A program made the position numbers and the translations under genes. Below, in pieces: positions 45,624 to 57,500 of a stretch of 64,000 nt of DNA (the stretch's first letter is position 1; every line of letters begins with the position of its first letter). Origin of the DNA: Schistocephalus solidus (Eukaryota; Platyhelminthes; Cestoda; Diphyllobothriidea; Diphyllobothriidae); NCBI GenBank assembly GCA_017591395.1, contig WEDG01011499.1:20642-84641 (forward strand), in the 5' to 3' direction. The notes below the pieces were generated by a model. That model was not told the DNA's origin. It was given only the letters and a program-made list of their open reading frames with translations, and did not search any database.

Positions 45624-48600
45624 TGGAGGAATTCGGCAATAAACTACCCTTATGGAAAGAAATGGGAAGAAAGACGGAATAAATTTGAGGCAAAAGAGGA
45701 GTTTGTCTAAGCATTGTGCAAAAGGCGGCAGCATTCACAGATTATTTGGAAATTGAACATTTGAATTTAAAATAAAACCTTTGCTTAAATTGGGTTACTC
45801 TTTGGTAACTCTTTTTGGAGTAAAATGAAAATTCTATGACATAACGCATGACAAATTAAGGAATCCACTTATGTATTACTGAGTTTTGCTGTATTTAGAT
45901 CAACATACACACTGGTGGAAATTTGCGTGGATAATCTTTTATGGGGAAATAATATTATCTGATTATTAAATTCCAAATAATAATTTTACGTTCTTATTTT
46001 TATAAAAAAAGTGACATTAAGAGTACGTAAAACAATTATGTTTATGGCAGATATTCTCCATATAACAACTTGACCCTTACACTAACCGATATAAGCCATA
46101 TATCCTGAAAAACATACTAATAGCTCGACAGAAAATAAAGCAGTGTACTATATTATCGTGACTGCACAAATTTGAGTGCAGCTGTTATATGGTGAACCCC
46201 TCTCTAATCAGCTCAGTTGATTAAATGTCATAATTTATAAAGAGCTTAAATTCCAAAGGGAAATATGTTCGAATGATTTACACGTATTTCCTGTCATTGC
46301 AATTGTCACATTAGTGTTCACGTTTTTTGACACGTGGGCAAAGACATGTTAGCGTAAATATTTTCATGTCCGAGGGTAAACTGTATAAAATAATCTCAAA
46401 AATAATAATATTTTAGAGACAATATGCGTTGAGTAATTTGCTCCAAAGAAGACTGAGTTGTACATCTTGGTTTCTAAAGTCAGAATAAATATAAGCACTT
46501 ACGCATATAAGCGTTTAATCCAAACTGTACCTACCTAACTTCACTTGAATTTAGCCGTTATCGTCGTTTTGTCAGAATATGTACTTCCGTGCACATGGGT
46601 GACGCATTTTGTACCCTTGTTGCTGTCGGTAATTGTTAGCAGACGTAATAAATTCATGTTAGTAGCACGTGCTTATTTGACACCAAGCGGCAACAATGTG
46701 AAAAATCATTCACAGAATGTGTTTTTGCGAGTCAATAATTGATAGACCAGTGTGTTATCTTGAAGTCTGTTTATGGACAGTGTTTGAAACACTGAGCATT
46801 CTGTCCCTGGTGAAATCAGCAAACTTAGGTTTAACACAGTTTGCAGTTTAAACTGGTGACGTACAATAAACTGATGTCCAAAGTCATGAATAATATCCTA
46901 TTATCCCCGTCATGTTGACTGATTTTTATAAAGGTTCTTTCTTTACATTCCCTTGTTATACTCTACTTCAGGATACAAAAATTCTGGCAGTTTGTAATTT
47001 AGCAAACCTGAGTAAATTTAGTAAGTATGAAGCAAGCATATATAAAGTACGAAAACAATTTAAAGAAATCAAAAAGTTGTTTCTTCATGATCGAAAGCAG
47101 GTGATTTTTGTAGTATCATTCGCCAAAAACTATTAAGGTAAGAAACACGTTTATGCTTAAATTTTCCAAATTTTTATCAAATGTTATTACATGGTCAAAG
47201 TTGAGCATGATTAGCATATAATGAACATTTCAGAGTTAAATCGTAAGTGGGATCTCTAGAGTGTTTTTACTCGCCAAAGCCTAAACTGTCGGAGAAATAT
47301 CACTACTTTGAAAGCTAAAAATTTTTCTTCTTACATAACAATTTTCAGACTCTTGCGTATGACCTTAAGTCAACTTTCCAACTTGTGACCTCCAAACATA
47401 AAATGCATATAATGATAAGTTCCCTGATTGTTCCCATCTAGAAAAATGCAGACAACGTTACCTTCCCAAATATGCATTATTGTGTCAAAATATATAGTAA
47501 GGTGCAAATAAATAATTGACTCGCATGTATGCTATGCGTTGACTCTTGAAAGAAGCCAGTCTGAAAATGCACAAAACCATTTTTGCCCTTTTTATGCAAT
47601 TTTAACAATATCATTTCTGTATGCATGCATGTATTTTTTGCGCTTAAATGTTTACCTGCCATTTATATATTCAGACATTTTTTTAAATAAAATTTTCATA
47701 TTGAAAAAACCTGTATATTTACGACTTCTTACAATACTACTACAAAATGAACAATTTGTTTAACTGCACATACTTTCCATTCAAAATATAAGTTAACTTC
47801 AATTTAAACTGGAATTAACGGTAACCTTTATGTCAGCGAAATTCACAAAAGCAGCAAAAGAATCTATTGAGTATTTCAGTTTGACTATATAAACGATTTA
47901 TTCCAGTTAAAACTAAACCGTAATAATTTCTAAATATTTAAGCTTAAATACTTATTAAATATGAGCAAACAAAAAAGGCATGTATATAATCTCTTATGTT
48001 AACGTAATATATTCAAAAAATGAATTCCATGTACGACAGACCGTAGCATAAACATCTTTAAGGCAGAAAATATAAATGCAATTAAATATGCTGGCGTTTT
48101 AGGTTAGCTGTTTGCTTAGGTTTTTGGATAGACATTAATTTATGAACATAGATGATCTGTTAATTAAGAAACGTAAATAGTGAACGTTTGGAAATGTTTT
48201 GCCTTTTAACATGCAACCCACTCACAACAATTTAAGATGATTTCTTATTGTGGTGTACAATGTAATTCTTAAGTTTTATTGACTAGGGAGGTGAACTTGA
48301 TGGTCATTGGCCAAAAGTGCTCATTTATTCGCTAACGTGCAGAGTCAGTTTCATATTGCATCAAGTATTTAGAATTTATGGATTTTAATATAGATTAGCC
48401 TAAATTAAGGGAAACGTTTTTTTCATATTTGATGCTAGATTCGTTTTTCGTGGACTTTAGTACATGGGCTGCTGCTAGCTCGATCTATTTTTGATGATTG
48501 AGTCAACCCTATTTAATGTTACTATATAAAGGTAGCTAATAAACGTTTTGCTTACATTTCTATATTGCAAAGAGGATTTAATGTTGTAGATTGTTTAAAC

Positions 48601-49079
48601 GTGTTTTATTGTTCACTGCCCACAGCATATTTATAGACGTTGTGTATAAGCTATGAGAGAAATTGTTTGGCCAACTTCAAGTGTAATTCTTTTGACACTC
48701 AATTCTTAAAGAGAAACAAAAACGGTCAGTGTCAAAGCAATAAACATGCTTGCGCGAATTAATGAATTTTGCTCTGAGTGGACACATTAGGCACAAAAGA
48801 CCAGGGTAAATCACATTTCTTCTCATTACAGCCTTCTCTATAGCAGATTTCTTTCTCTGGCGTGACAGAAACAAATTTCGACAGGATCAACAGTGCAAAA
48901 TAATTCCTTTTTGGTGTTTTCTAACCCAAACTAGGAATGTGGTCTCCGCCAATGCGTAAATAGAAATATAGTCTTATATTCAGTAAGAAGCCATATTTTA
49001 TGTGTCATCAAAAGTTAACTTTAATTTCTCAGCTCTTTCATGAAGTAAATGGGGGATTAAACTTTAATTTTAAAAGCAT

Positions 49080-49400
49080 TTCTGGTTCCGTGTATCACAT
49101 CCTGCTCCCACTCATTGCGTTTGCTGTTGTAGCTACATTTCTAAAGTCCACACCATCCGTCGGCGATTGAAACCTGTCTACAAATCATGGCAGACATTTT
49201 CAGCTTCCGCCGCTGCCAGAAGTCGAGGGGCGAGGTTCCAAGCAAAGGCGGCCGAGTGCTCTGGCGCCAAAACAACTAGTGGAAGCGAGGAGCAAATTGT
49301 CAAATGAGCAGAAAATTTTCAAAAAGGTTGCAACCAGAAAGATGTGTTACGCAAATAAATTTCCGAATGCGGCCAAACCAGGCAAGGCGGCAAAGGTGAG
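49080..49400 (+). promoter_or_regulatory. GC-rich island: candidate promoter and first exon
   Basis: An isolated CpG-containing stretch in AT-rich DNA. It has a TGGCGCCAAAA element (E2F-like site, 49,262-49,272) and ends at a consensus plus-strand donor, AAAG|GTGAGG, with the exon end at 49,395. An ATG at 49,188 (MADIFSFRRCQKSRGE...) closes after 29 codons. Another ATG (MSRKFSKRLQPERC...) is open into the donor in phase 2, and a third frame is open from about 49,170 through the donor without an early ATG. I therefore cannot tell a 5' untranslated exon from a coding one. A transposon fragment is the alternative. No downstream exon was identified. Confidence 0.35.
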
Positions 49401-52400
49401 GATTCCTTCATTAATTTAACAGATAGATGACAAGACCATTTGGATGCTTATGTGCCTTATTTTATAAGAATGAACAAGATCAAATAATGAAATGTTATAT
49501 TATAAGAGTAACACCGACAATTTCAAATTGGTATGTGATTAAATTCCATATAGGCTTGTATAAGCATCGCACCAGAGGCCCAAGCGAACAGAACTTGCAG
49601 GAGAAAAAACAGTTTTAAAAATAACCCTTTTTCATAACATTTAATTTTGAATATTTATGTAAAATGTGTTTAAAAATATATGATAAAGCAGGCAAGCATT
49701 AACAGTTACAATATTTGTTTAGAAGCACAATATTAACATATTCCAACAGTTGCCTTATAACTCTCGGTTGCTTGATATTCACTTTATATGTTTAAAAATT
49801 GCGAATGGCTCCTGATTATGATGTAAAATGGATGGAGATCTTGGTAGGCATCGTACATTTGGGGCTCTGGAATGACTTCGGCTTTGGTATGCCCAGTACA
49901 ACTTGTGGCTTTCCTTCTTATTCCAGAGTCATTAAGCTCGGCTGAACAGAAAGATCGGTGTTAAGGATAGGGTGAAGTTTAAGGTTTAGTTTAATTTAAG
50001 TGCTGAGGTTAGGATGCGAAACCAGGTATCCCTATTAAAATTTAATGAATTGTTTCCTTTACTCTTGAGAGAGCATTTCGCTTTACATATCAACAAGTGG
50101 AACCTTTACACGATTCCAACCAAATATTAAACTTTTTTTCAGTTGTCGCATAAATAGTTTGTATAGGGTTTCAGCAAACCGATTGCGAACTTCCTCTATA
50201 AGCTCTTTATTGTACTCAATTGTCCAAAAACAGAAAAACAATAGATTTACCTTAAACTATATCTTTCGCTTTTATCAGTGCTTTGCCACATTATTTTTTG
50301 CCTTTTCTTCTTTGACGCAGACACATAATGCGGAGACAGTTTATTTTGATGCAGTCTAGTGTGCCAGCTAAGCTGTCTATTAAAAATTGTCAGGACATTT
50401 TTCCAATGCTGCATATCAAAAGAAGTAGGCTGCTTTCAATGACTGTCATAACAAAGAACCATCAAACATAATCATTATTTTTGCATCCAATACTTTATTG
50501 GGCTTGGCTTTTAAAATCGAAAGAAAGTACAGATATTTGCCCGCAAAATCCTGGGGTGCAGAATCGGGCACGTTTTTACTCTCTGTGTGTAACTTGCATT
50601 AACTAGTTTGAATACGACTGCGTGTTGTTCTGGATTAATTCATTCAAGGTACTTTAAAACTACACCCTATGCATAGTGCTAGTTGGACGTGCAAAATCTC
50701 AGCTAATGCCTTAGACATTTTATTATCTAACGCATGTATCGAGACATACAATTAAGAAATGCATCAGTGCAAAAAAGTCAGGTTAAAATGCCTGGCACAT
50801 TTTGAAGCAAATGTTTTCAGATTATTTGTTAAAAAATGTATTATTTCCATTCTGTGGTTAAAATAATGAAATTGGAGACATCCGTGAATTCCAAAGTTAA
50901 TTCCACGATAAAGGAATACTTAAACGTTTATTTAATTAGTAACAGGTATCAGATTTATATATTAACAGGAGTTTTAATTGTTAACGTTTTTAAGAATTAA
51001 GCTATGACTGTGAATATTTGATCGCAAATTCGTTAGGTTAGTAATTTAGTTGGTTAGCTCTTTAGAGTCATGTGTACTCTTTATATACATATCCCATTTT
51101 CTGTGTTACTATCGGATACTTCCAGATAATTTATTTATCGGATTTGCTTTTCTATATGCGCAGTTTCAGACCAAGAGTGAGCAAAACGGAAACTGTATAT
51201 TATGCGGACATCAGCTGCCAGACGGCCTTGTGCTAATGCATGCATAATTTGACTTCTTATTTTGCAATAAATATAGAATTTTTAAATAGTTTTATCAAAG
51301 ATATATTCTTTAACGTATCAAAATTCAAAAAAACCAAATCTCGGACGGCAAAATTATTTTCTACAATGTGCTGTTTGTCCACGAGCACCTCATGCAGTTT
51401 CAATCGGTATCATCGGCCTCACACATTATCTGCATGTGGCGTCGTCAGCAACTTATTACAAACACGTTAGATCTGCTTTTTCTGGCGGTCGATTTAAAAT
51501 ACAGTCCTAGATCACTTCAATGTCGTGACTTCCATGGCTTTCATTTTGTGCCGCCTGATATCTGAATAAAAAAAATGTATGTTCTGCTTTCAAGCGATAT
51601 TTAAGGCCTTACCCCTCTTTCCTCTACGTGACGTTTTTACGAACACGATAAAATGATAGATGATTCCCTTTTATCTCCCTCAGTGAAGGCGTATTCATCC
51701 ACATCCTGTGTTCCTCAGAATTTGCGAGAACCATACCATATCACTTTCACCAACAAGTATTGTTGGTTAAAATTCCTGCTTATTAATGTCAGTAAGACCT
51801 TTACCGTAAAGCCTCACTAGAGTTAGTTTTCATCTTCTGTATTTCCTACGTTTCTCTGTGTTTTTGCCAAAGGGCAAAGCAGGTTTCCTGGACAAGAACA
51901 TGGATACGAAATCAAAAGATACTGGAAATGTTAGCTTTATCTGACTGTCAGGAACTGACTTTTTGACAAATGACCTCCTAAACTGGAGAGTCATGTCATC
52001 ATTGAGCGCAGGATTTGAGGATGCATTAAAATATGCTTTTTATATTAAACTGCAGAAAGTTGAATGCAAAATAAGCATCATGCGTTATGCCAGTTGCTGA
52101 TATTTACCATTTTGCCCAAAGACAGATTCAAAAATTTCTTTAGTTACAGATCACGTGACACTAGTACTGTTTTGGCCTGTGGGATGGTGGAAGGACTGGA
52201 CCTTTTGAAATCTTTTAATTTTATCGCTATTAAAAAGGTTTATTTCAAAAAGAATGTACCAACTACTAAAAACAATTCGAGATTTTGGCTCCTGGAAGCT
52301 TTCTTATTCAAACTCTTAATCATCATCACATAATTAAAGGCATTTTATGCATTTATCATAAAGCAGTATGTCAATTTACAGTAAGTTCACTGACTTAAAC

Positions 52401-53399
52401 TGGCGATCTGTCTGCATGATCGGCTGCCCCTTTGCTTCTTAAGTGCAGGGACTTCATGACTTGTGCTGGTGGTCAACATGATAATTATACGCAACTTGAG
52501 GTCACAAACCCTAACATTAGAAAAACATTGTCTGCTCGCACATTTGTACGGCCAAAATCATAGAACTGCATTAAAAGAAAAGAAGTAAGGTAACTTATTT
52601 ATGTTGTTTGCGTCCGCAGCTCACAAAATTGTCAACTCTGGTCGGTTTTCTGGCCTCATTAATCTTGAACGCATGATTTTGTCCTCTTAAGAAAGTATAA
52701 ATTAAAAGCTACAACATCTCAATCCCTTCAACGAATTATGTTTCACTCGTGTCGGATACCTTAAGACTTAGTGGAATTATAACAATGAGTTCATCAACCT
52801 ACAACATCTAAAATGGCGTCGAAGCGGAAAAAGAAAAACAATGCCGTTATTTTAAGCCTATGTTTTGTTGTTGGGAGATCAACAATATAAATTTCACTTG
52901 TACCGAGCTATGTTTACAGCGATATTTTTTAAGACCACTCCGCATCGTCCTGGGTTAATAAACTATCAGAAGAAATTCATGAAATGAAACATGACGAGGT
53001 AAAATATATAATCTTCAGACAGATGAAAAACAGCTGGTTTACTCGGATAATAGATTTTTCAAATGGTCAATGCATTACAGGAAAGGTCACGAAGTCAAAT
53101 TAAAATAAATAAATGGCTGCACTAACATGAGGCCCACTTGTTGCTTATGATGCTAAGAAGCAGTGCAAGTTAGAGAAATGGTAAATGACTGTTCTCACTT
53201 GCGTCCAGAGATGACTACGCCAGTGCAAACATCATCCTAAGAGATCGTCCTGAAATTGTTTGTGCAGCATGCAAAGGGTCTATGTCGATTAATTGTTGTG
53301 TTTCTAATGATGAAAGCTGACTTACATAACAGGTTCAACTAATAGAGTAGAGCGGGTTAATATTTTTTTATACGGTAAGGTATATGTCAAGAAATGTTA
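49401..53399. other. AT-rich non-coding stretch
   Basis: No exon or repeat that I can support. If the GC-rich island upstream is a first exon, this is its intron. Confidence 0.35.
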
Positions 53400-53404
53400 G
53401 TTTA

Positions 53405-53475
53405 TTCGGGTCGGGAATCCCTCAGTTTAAACCCGTTGGCTCAGATCAAAGCCAGCTGAGTTATTTAAAATATGC
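53405..53475 (-). mobile_element. tRNA-like SINE head
   Basis: On the minus strand AACTCAGCTGGCTTTGATC (A box) is followed by ACGGGTTTAAACTGAGGG (decayed B box). It lies directly before a plus-strand SINE copy, so the two elements may be in opposite orientation. Confidence 0.35.
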
Positions 53476-53509
53476 GTATCTGCACTTTGAGAACAGTTGC
53501 ACGTCTGAT

Positions 53510-53725
53510 CAATAGACCGCGTATTCAAGCTTCGGTGATGCACAACCTGAGATTTTGTGTGAATGACTGATGACGGCTACCGAGCCAGTAACGGTCAGTA
53601 CAGTCCTTAATGTCCTTGTCAACCAATTTCATCTGCCTATTATACAAGCCGTTGTGTGGTTTCTAGCGGGGTCGAAAGAGGTCCCCAAAGCAGTTCGGGG
53701 GAGTAGGTTCCGTAAACGATCGATG
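53510..53725 (+). mobile_element. SINE copy
   Basis: A B-box remnant (CGCGTATTCAAGCTTCGG) leads into the family body: TGAATGACTGATGACGGCTA, CGAGCCAGTAACGGTCAGTA, then ATCTGCCTATTATACAAGCC, then GGGGTCGAAAGAGGTCCCCA. More diverged than the 41.0-kb copy but in the same order. Confidence 0.6.
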
Positions 53726-55500
53726 AGCTTTTATCAAAAAACAGCAGCATATCTTTCATAAATATCTTTAACTAAGAGCATTTTGGAATTACATATACGA
53801 GACCAGAGATACTTCCAGGTTGCATATGATAACCTTTCACCTGAATTAACTTTTAAACTGCTAAATTAAATAAAATCTGTATATTTTTATCTAATTTCAG
53901 CAGAAAACTACTATGCCATATCAGTAAGACTAACGAAAGTGAACAATATTGATAATCAGACATCTAGGGCGTCAAAACTTGAACACTGACAGATTAAGAT
54001 AAGTACATCCTTATTTGTTCACTTTCAAACAAAGAAGATGATTTTGGGCAGGCTGATCAAAATTTGAAATTTCCAGAACCTAGAAAATTAGAACCGATAA
54101 CGCTTTTGATAGAAGACTGCATAAAAGAGTGGTTTAAGGACAGAGTGCTGCAACTTGATTGGCTAACACACTACTAATTAGTCCTTATGAGAATAATAAC
54201 AAGTTTCAACGAGAATGATTCTTCCGACTCAATTGAAGCCAGAGGTTAAGATGATGGCTGTTGTTAATTCACACAAAGGTAGAATTCGAGGTTGTTACCT
54301 TAGAAATGACGTATCGACTTCTTGCTTTCTTCTTAACAATCCTAATTATCTTTCCATTTAACAGTTGACTTGGCGTTCAGAAGTTTTGAATGTGTGCAAC
54401 TAACACATTTCATTTCGAATTACGCAGTTAAAATTTTAACAGCGTCTTTGTTGCAAATAAACCCAAGCAACATCTCATATATACTTAACAGTAATTGTTT
54501 CAGAACCTTGGCGGATCCTAAATATATTGGGAGGTTTAGTTCAAACAAAACCTTTTAATCTAATGTTTATTGTCTTAATAATTGTATGCTACATATAACT
54601 GCCGTTTGCATCAATAAATTATAACGCGTTTTTTGATCGTTGGCATATTTTATTGGAATGTAATAGTAATAGTGTAGAGGCAATACTCTCGTTTATTAGC
54701 AAATCGTAAGCAATACTCTCAAACTTTGCTGCAAGTTATACAAAATTCATTAAATTTGAAATTTTTTAAGATATTGAGTTGACAGTGTACCCCGAAAATA
54801 AACCGGAAATCTCTCTTTCTCAATGTGTTTTTTGACTTTGCTTAGTTAAATTGAGAATGAATATTATGACTGAGGCATCCGGTAGACATTAGTCTTCTGG
54901 AGCCAAATGTAGATATTGTATCTAAGCCATTCAGCACTCGGTATAATGTTCATGATTGCATGCTTCCTCTATTAAGGAGAGCTTTTAATATATACATAGC
55001 GCTTATAACCGAGTTGCGAATTCAAAGTGGATTTTGTGTGTTTGATAAGCACATTAAATGAATAAGATTTATCGTTATTTGATTCATAATAATGCTCACC
55101 ACTACGCATACCTAAACAAAGCATGTGTACTCGGGCCACGCGAAATTTTAGGACACCAAAGGAGTCCGCAAATAAGACTTAGTAAACTACAATTAGCAGT
55201 CCACTATGTTCTAGCATCTCGAAGAGTGAGAAAACGTATTCGGTTTGTGAACAACTTCGGTCAAAATAAGTATATTTTTACTCGTGATGTTTCTTGCAAG
55301 TGAAGTTGTAACGCATTTTTTTAGGTAAACTACCAAGGTTCCCACCTGTTTCTTAGAGAAAATTTCAAGCTAAATTGTTTACTTTTAGTGTGATTGACTC
55401 AAAAATGGGTAAATGTAATGTTTATTGAGTTGGCTGTAGGTGACCCTAAGATATGGAAACTACTAATGAATAAATAACCGATACTAGCTATTGCATTTCC
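53726..55500. other. AT-rich non-coding stretch
   Basis: Nothing supportable apart from a short direct repeat of GCAATACTCTC near 54,680 and 54,710. Confidence 0.35.
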
Positions 55501-56660
55501 GCGATCATCAACAAACTCTATATAAATTATTTTTGATGACGACCCTTACAGCATTAGCAGCCATGCAAAAAGGAACGATACTCTGGCTGCGCTAAATTCC
55601 ACCTGACCATCAAAACGAACATATTTTCTGTCATAAACCAACTAACACCAATCGTAGAAAACAGTGAGCATAAAATTAACTAAGACTGAAATCGGCTCGC
55701 ATCGAGAAACATGTTCGTCTATCTAAATGCCACCATCTGAAACCACTCCAGGATCAAGATCGAAGGGGCCAACCAGATATCCAAAGAGAGTCACATTTTT
55801 GGCCTACTGCTCCCATAAATGCTTCTGTCGTCATCTCTGCCGCAACCCCTGATGACAACGATGACGACGGCCGTCAGCAAGGAAGGAGCAAACGGCTGTT
55901 TCTTAGTCGCCATCTACCGCCAGCTCCATCCTCCATGCTACCCTGTATCTGACACCGAACACTACCACTACCCATCCGACCGCCGGCGAGGACACCTATT
56001 AACCCCGTCAACGACAACTCCATTGTTCACACTATGAGCAGGGCAGAATTGATCCAAACCTGCTCTTGTTAGGCTTACATCTTCGTATCAGGAATCAGTC
56101 TGTCTGGTAACTTGTGAATCCATTGCACTGAAATAAGTGAACCGGTGCAAGGAGCTTCAGCATACTCACATCGCTATTGCCTCCAAGTTATACATTAAAA
56201 AGCCAATCAGTGAACCCGCAGAACAAACCTTATCGCTCCACATCTCCCTACTAGACCGTACACCATACAGAAACGCGTCCAACATCATCCAACATGAGCG
56301 CTACCTAGGCAGCTTTCATGTTAGTGGGGAGCGTGGACTTTAAATCACTCTCTTTTTAACCACTACAAAACTCGCGCGCTTAGGTGATCCATGCAGAGTA
56401 ACCTATCCTGTGCAAAACCTACTTGTTTTACGATACGTAGGCAATGTTTGGCACGTGTAGATGGTCATTGTATCTTTACCAGCCACCTGACCACAATCCC
56501 ACATCAGGTTGCTGACCGACTAGGACAGTGCTTTTATTTCTCAATGAGAAAAATAGTCGCACCTACGTCCCAGTGGCACTCAGCAGCTATTACTCATCAT
56601 AAACACTTACAAGAGAATAAAGGTAAATTTAATAATTCTAGGTATCAACATGATTAAGAA
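55500..56660 (+). mobile_element. GC-richer retroelement-like segment upstream of an RT fragment
   Basis: GC rises and AT runs vanish in the 1.2 kb directly before the YADD-bearing frame. Frames of 68-88 codons occur on the plus strand but are broken by stops, and no endonuclease or palm motif can be read. It is probably the decayed 5' part of the same non-LTR element. Confidence 0.3.
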
Positions 56661-56666
56661 AAAAGA

Positions 56667-56933
56667 GTGAATGAGAACCAGTGCAATTTGCTTATTCCTC
56701 TGAGCTTCTTGATCAGATGTGAGGGCAGCAACCACTCGGGCGACACTGGTGTTGCGCTGGCATGGCACGGGCTGCGCAGACCTCTGTATGCCGATGATAC
56801 ATCAATATATGAGTTCACTGAGCTCTCGAAAAAAGCGCAAGCATTAAAAGATTCTCAGGTTGTCATGTTTCTGGAAGGCACGATCATATTCGTGGCTGCG
56901 AAGTCAAACTCGGGAGCTGTTCCGAAGACGTAA
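56667..56933 (+). pseudogene. Non-LTR retrotransposon reverse-transcriptase fragment (YADD)
   Basis: An 88-codon plus-strand frame contains GLRRPLYADDTSIYEF, with YADD at 56,787-56,798. After it come spaced SKKAQAL..SQ and a G.IIFVAAKSNSG segment. In RTE, CR1 and Jockey-type elements the catalytic YADD is followed at this distance by a helix and a G(L/I).(I/F)...K(S/T) motif, so order and spacing fit palm motifs C and D. There is no intact frame on either side. The exact clade cannot be assigned, and a chance YADD is possible but less likely given the following motif. Confidence 0.5.
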
Positions 56934-57433
56934 GCATCCACTTGTGATAATTCGACACCCCGTCAAAACCCAGCCGTTTTCTTCTATACAAAAACGCAGC
57001 ATGCGTTCAGTCTGACCTGTGTAATTACAGGGACTGAGACGTGAAACAGTACGCCTGAAAGCTACTCCGAATTTGGTAGTCTTTTTATTTTATGACCTAG
57101 CTAAACACTGCAGCTTTGGACGCGTTGGTGATTCCAGCACCTAGTCTTGCAGCAGTGCGTTTCGTACATTTTTTAAGGTTCATATATGGCAGAACATGAC
57201 AGATCCTCAACTGCATTTCTTTTTGGGTCTTCTGGGGATGGAGATATTACTATCGGCCTACAAACGCCTCTAAGGATGCATTCTAATTAGATTTTTGCTG
57301 GAGATATTGGACTCCTTCGGCCTGCTCCAATGACTCAAAATCTTTTGAAGAATGTTCTTCTTTAGTTTCATTTCTTAAACATCGGTTTGTTTATGTGAAA
57401 ACTGAGAAGATACGTGGAGTGTGTCCAAATATT
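56934..57433. other. Flank of the RT fragment
   Basis: Moderate GC and broken frames, probably decayed element sequence. No motif is legible. Confidence 0.25.
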
Positions 57434-57500
57434 TGTGTCCGAAAACAGCATATAAGACCATGCATGTGTGTCCGAAAAACAGCATATAAGACCATGCATG
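57434..57500. repeat. Tandem duplication of a 33/34-base unit
   Basis: TGTGTCCGAAAACAGCATAT and the following 13 bases (57,434-57,466) are repeated at 57,467-57,500, with one extra A in the A-run. Near identity implies a recent slippage or duplication. Confidence 0.9.

Larger units (their letters stand above)
43416..49079. other. Long AT-rich non-coding stretch
   Basis: Nothing coding is supported. It contains the hammerhead-like motif near 45.3 kb and the AT microsatellite near 45.6 kb. Confidence 0.4.
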
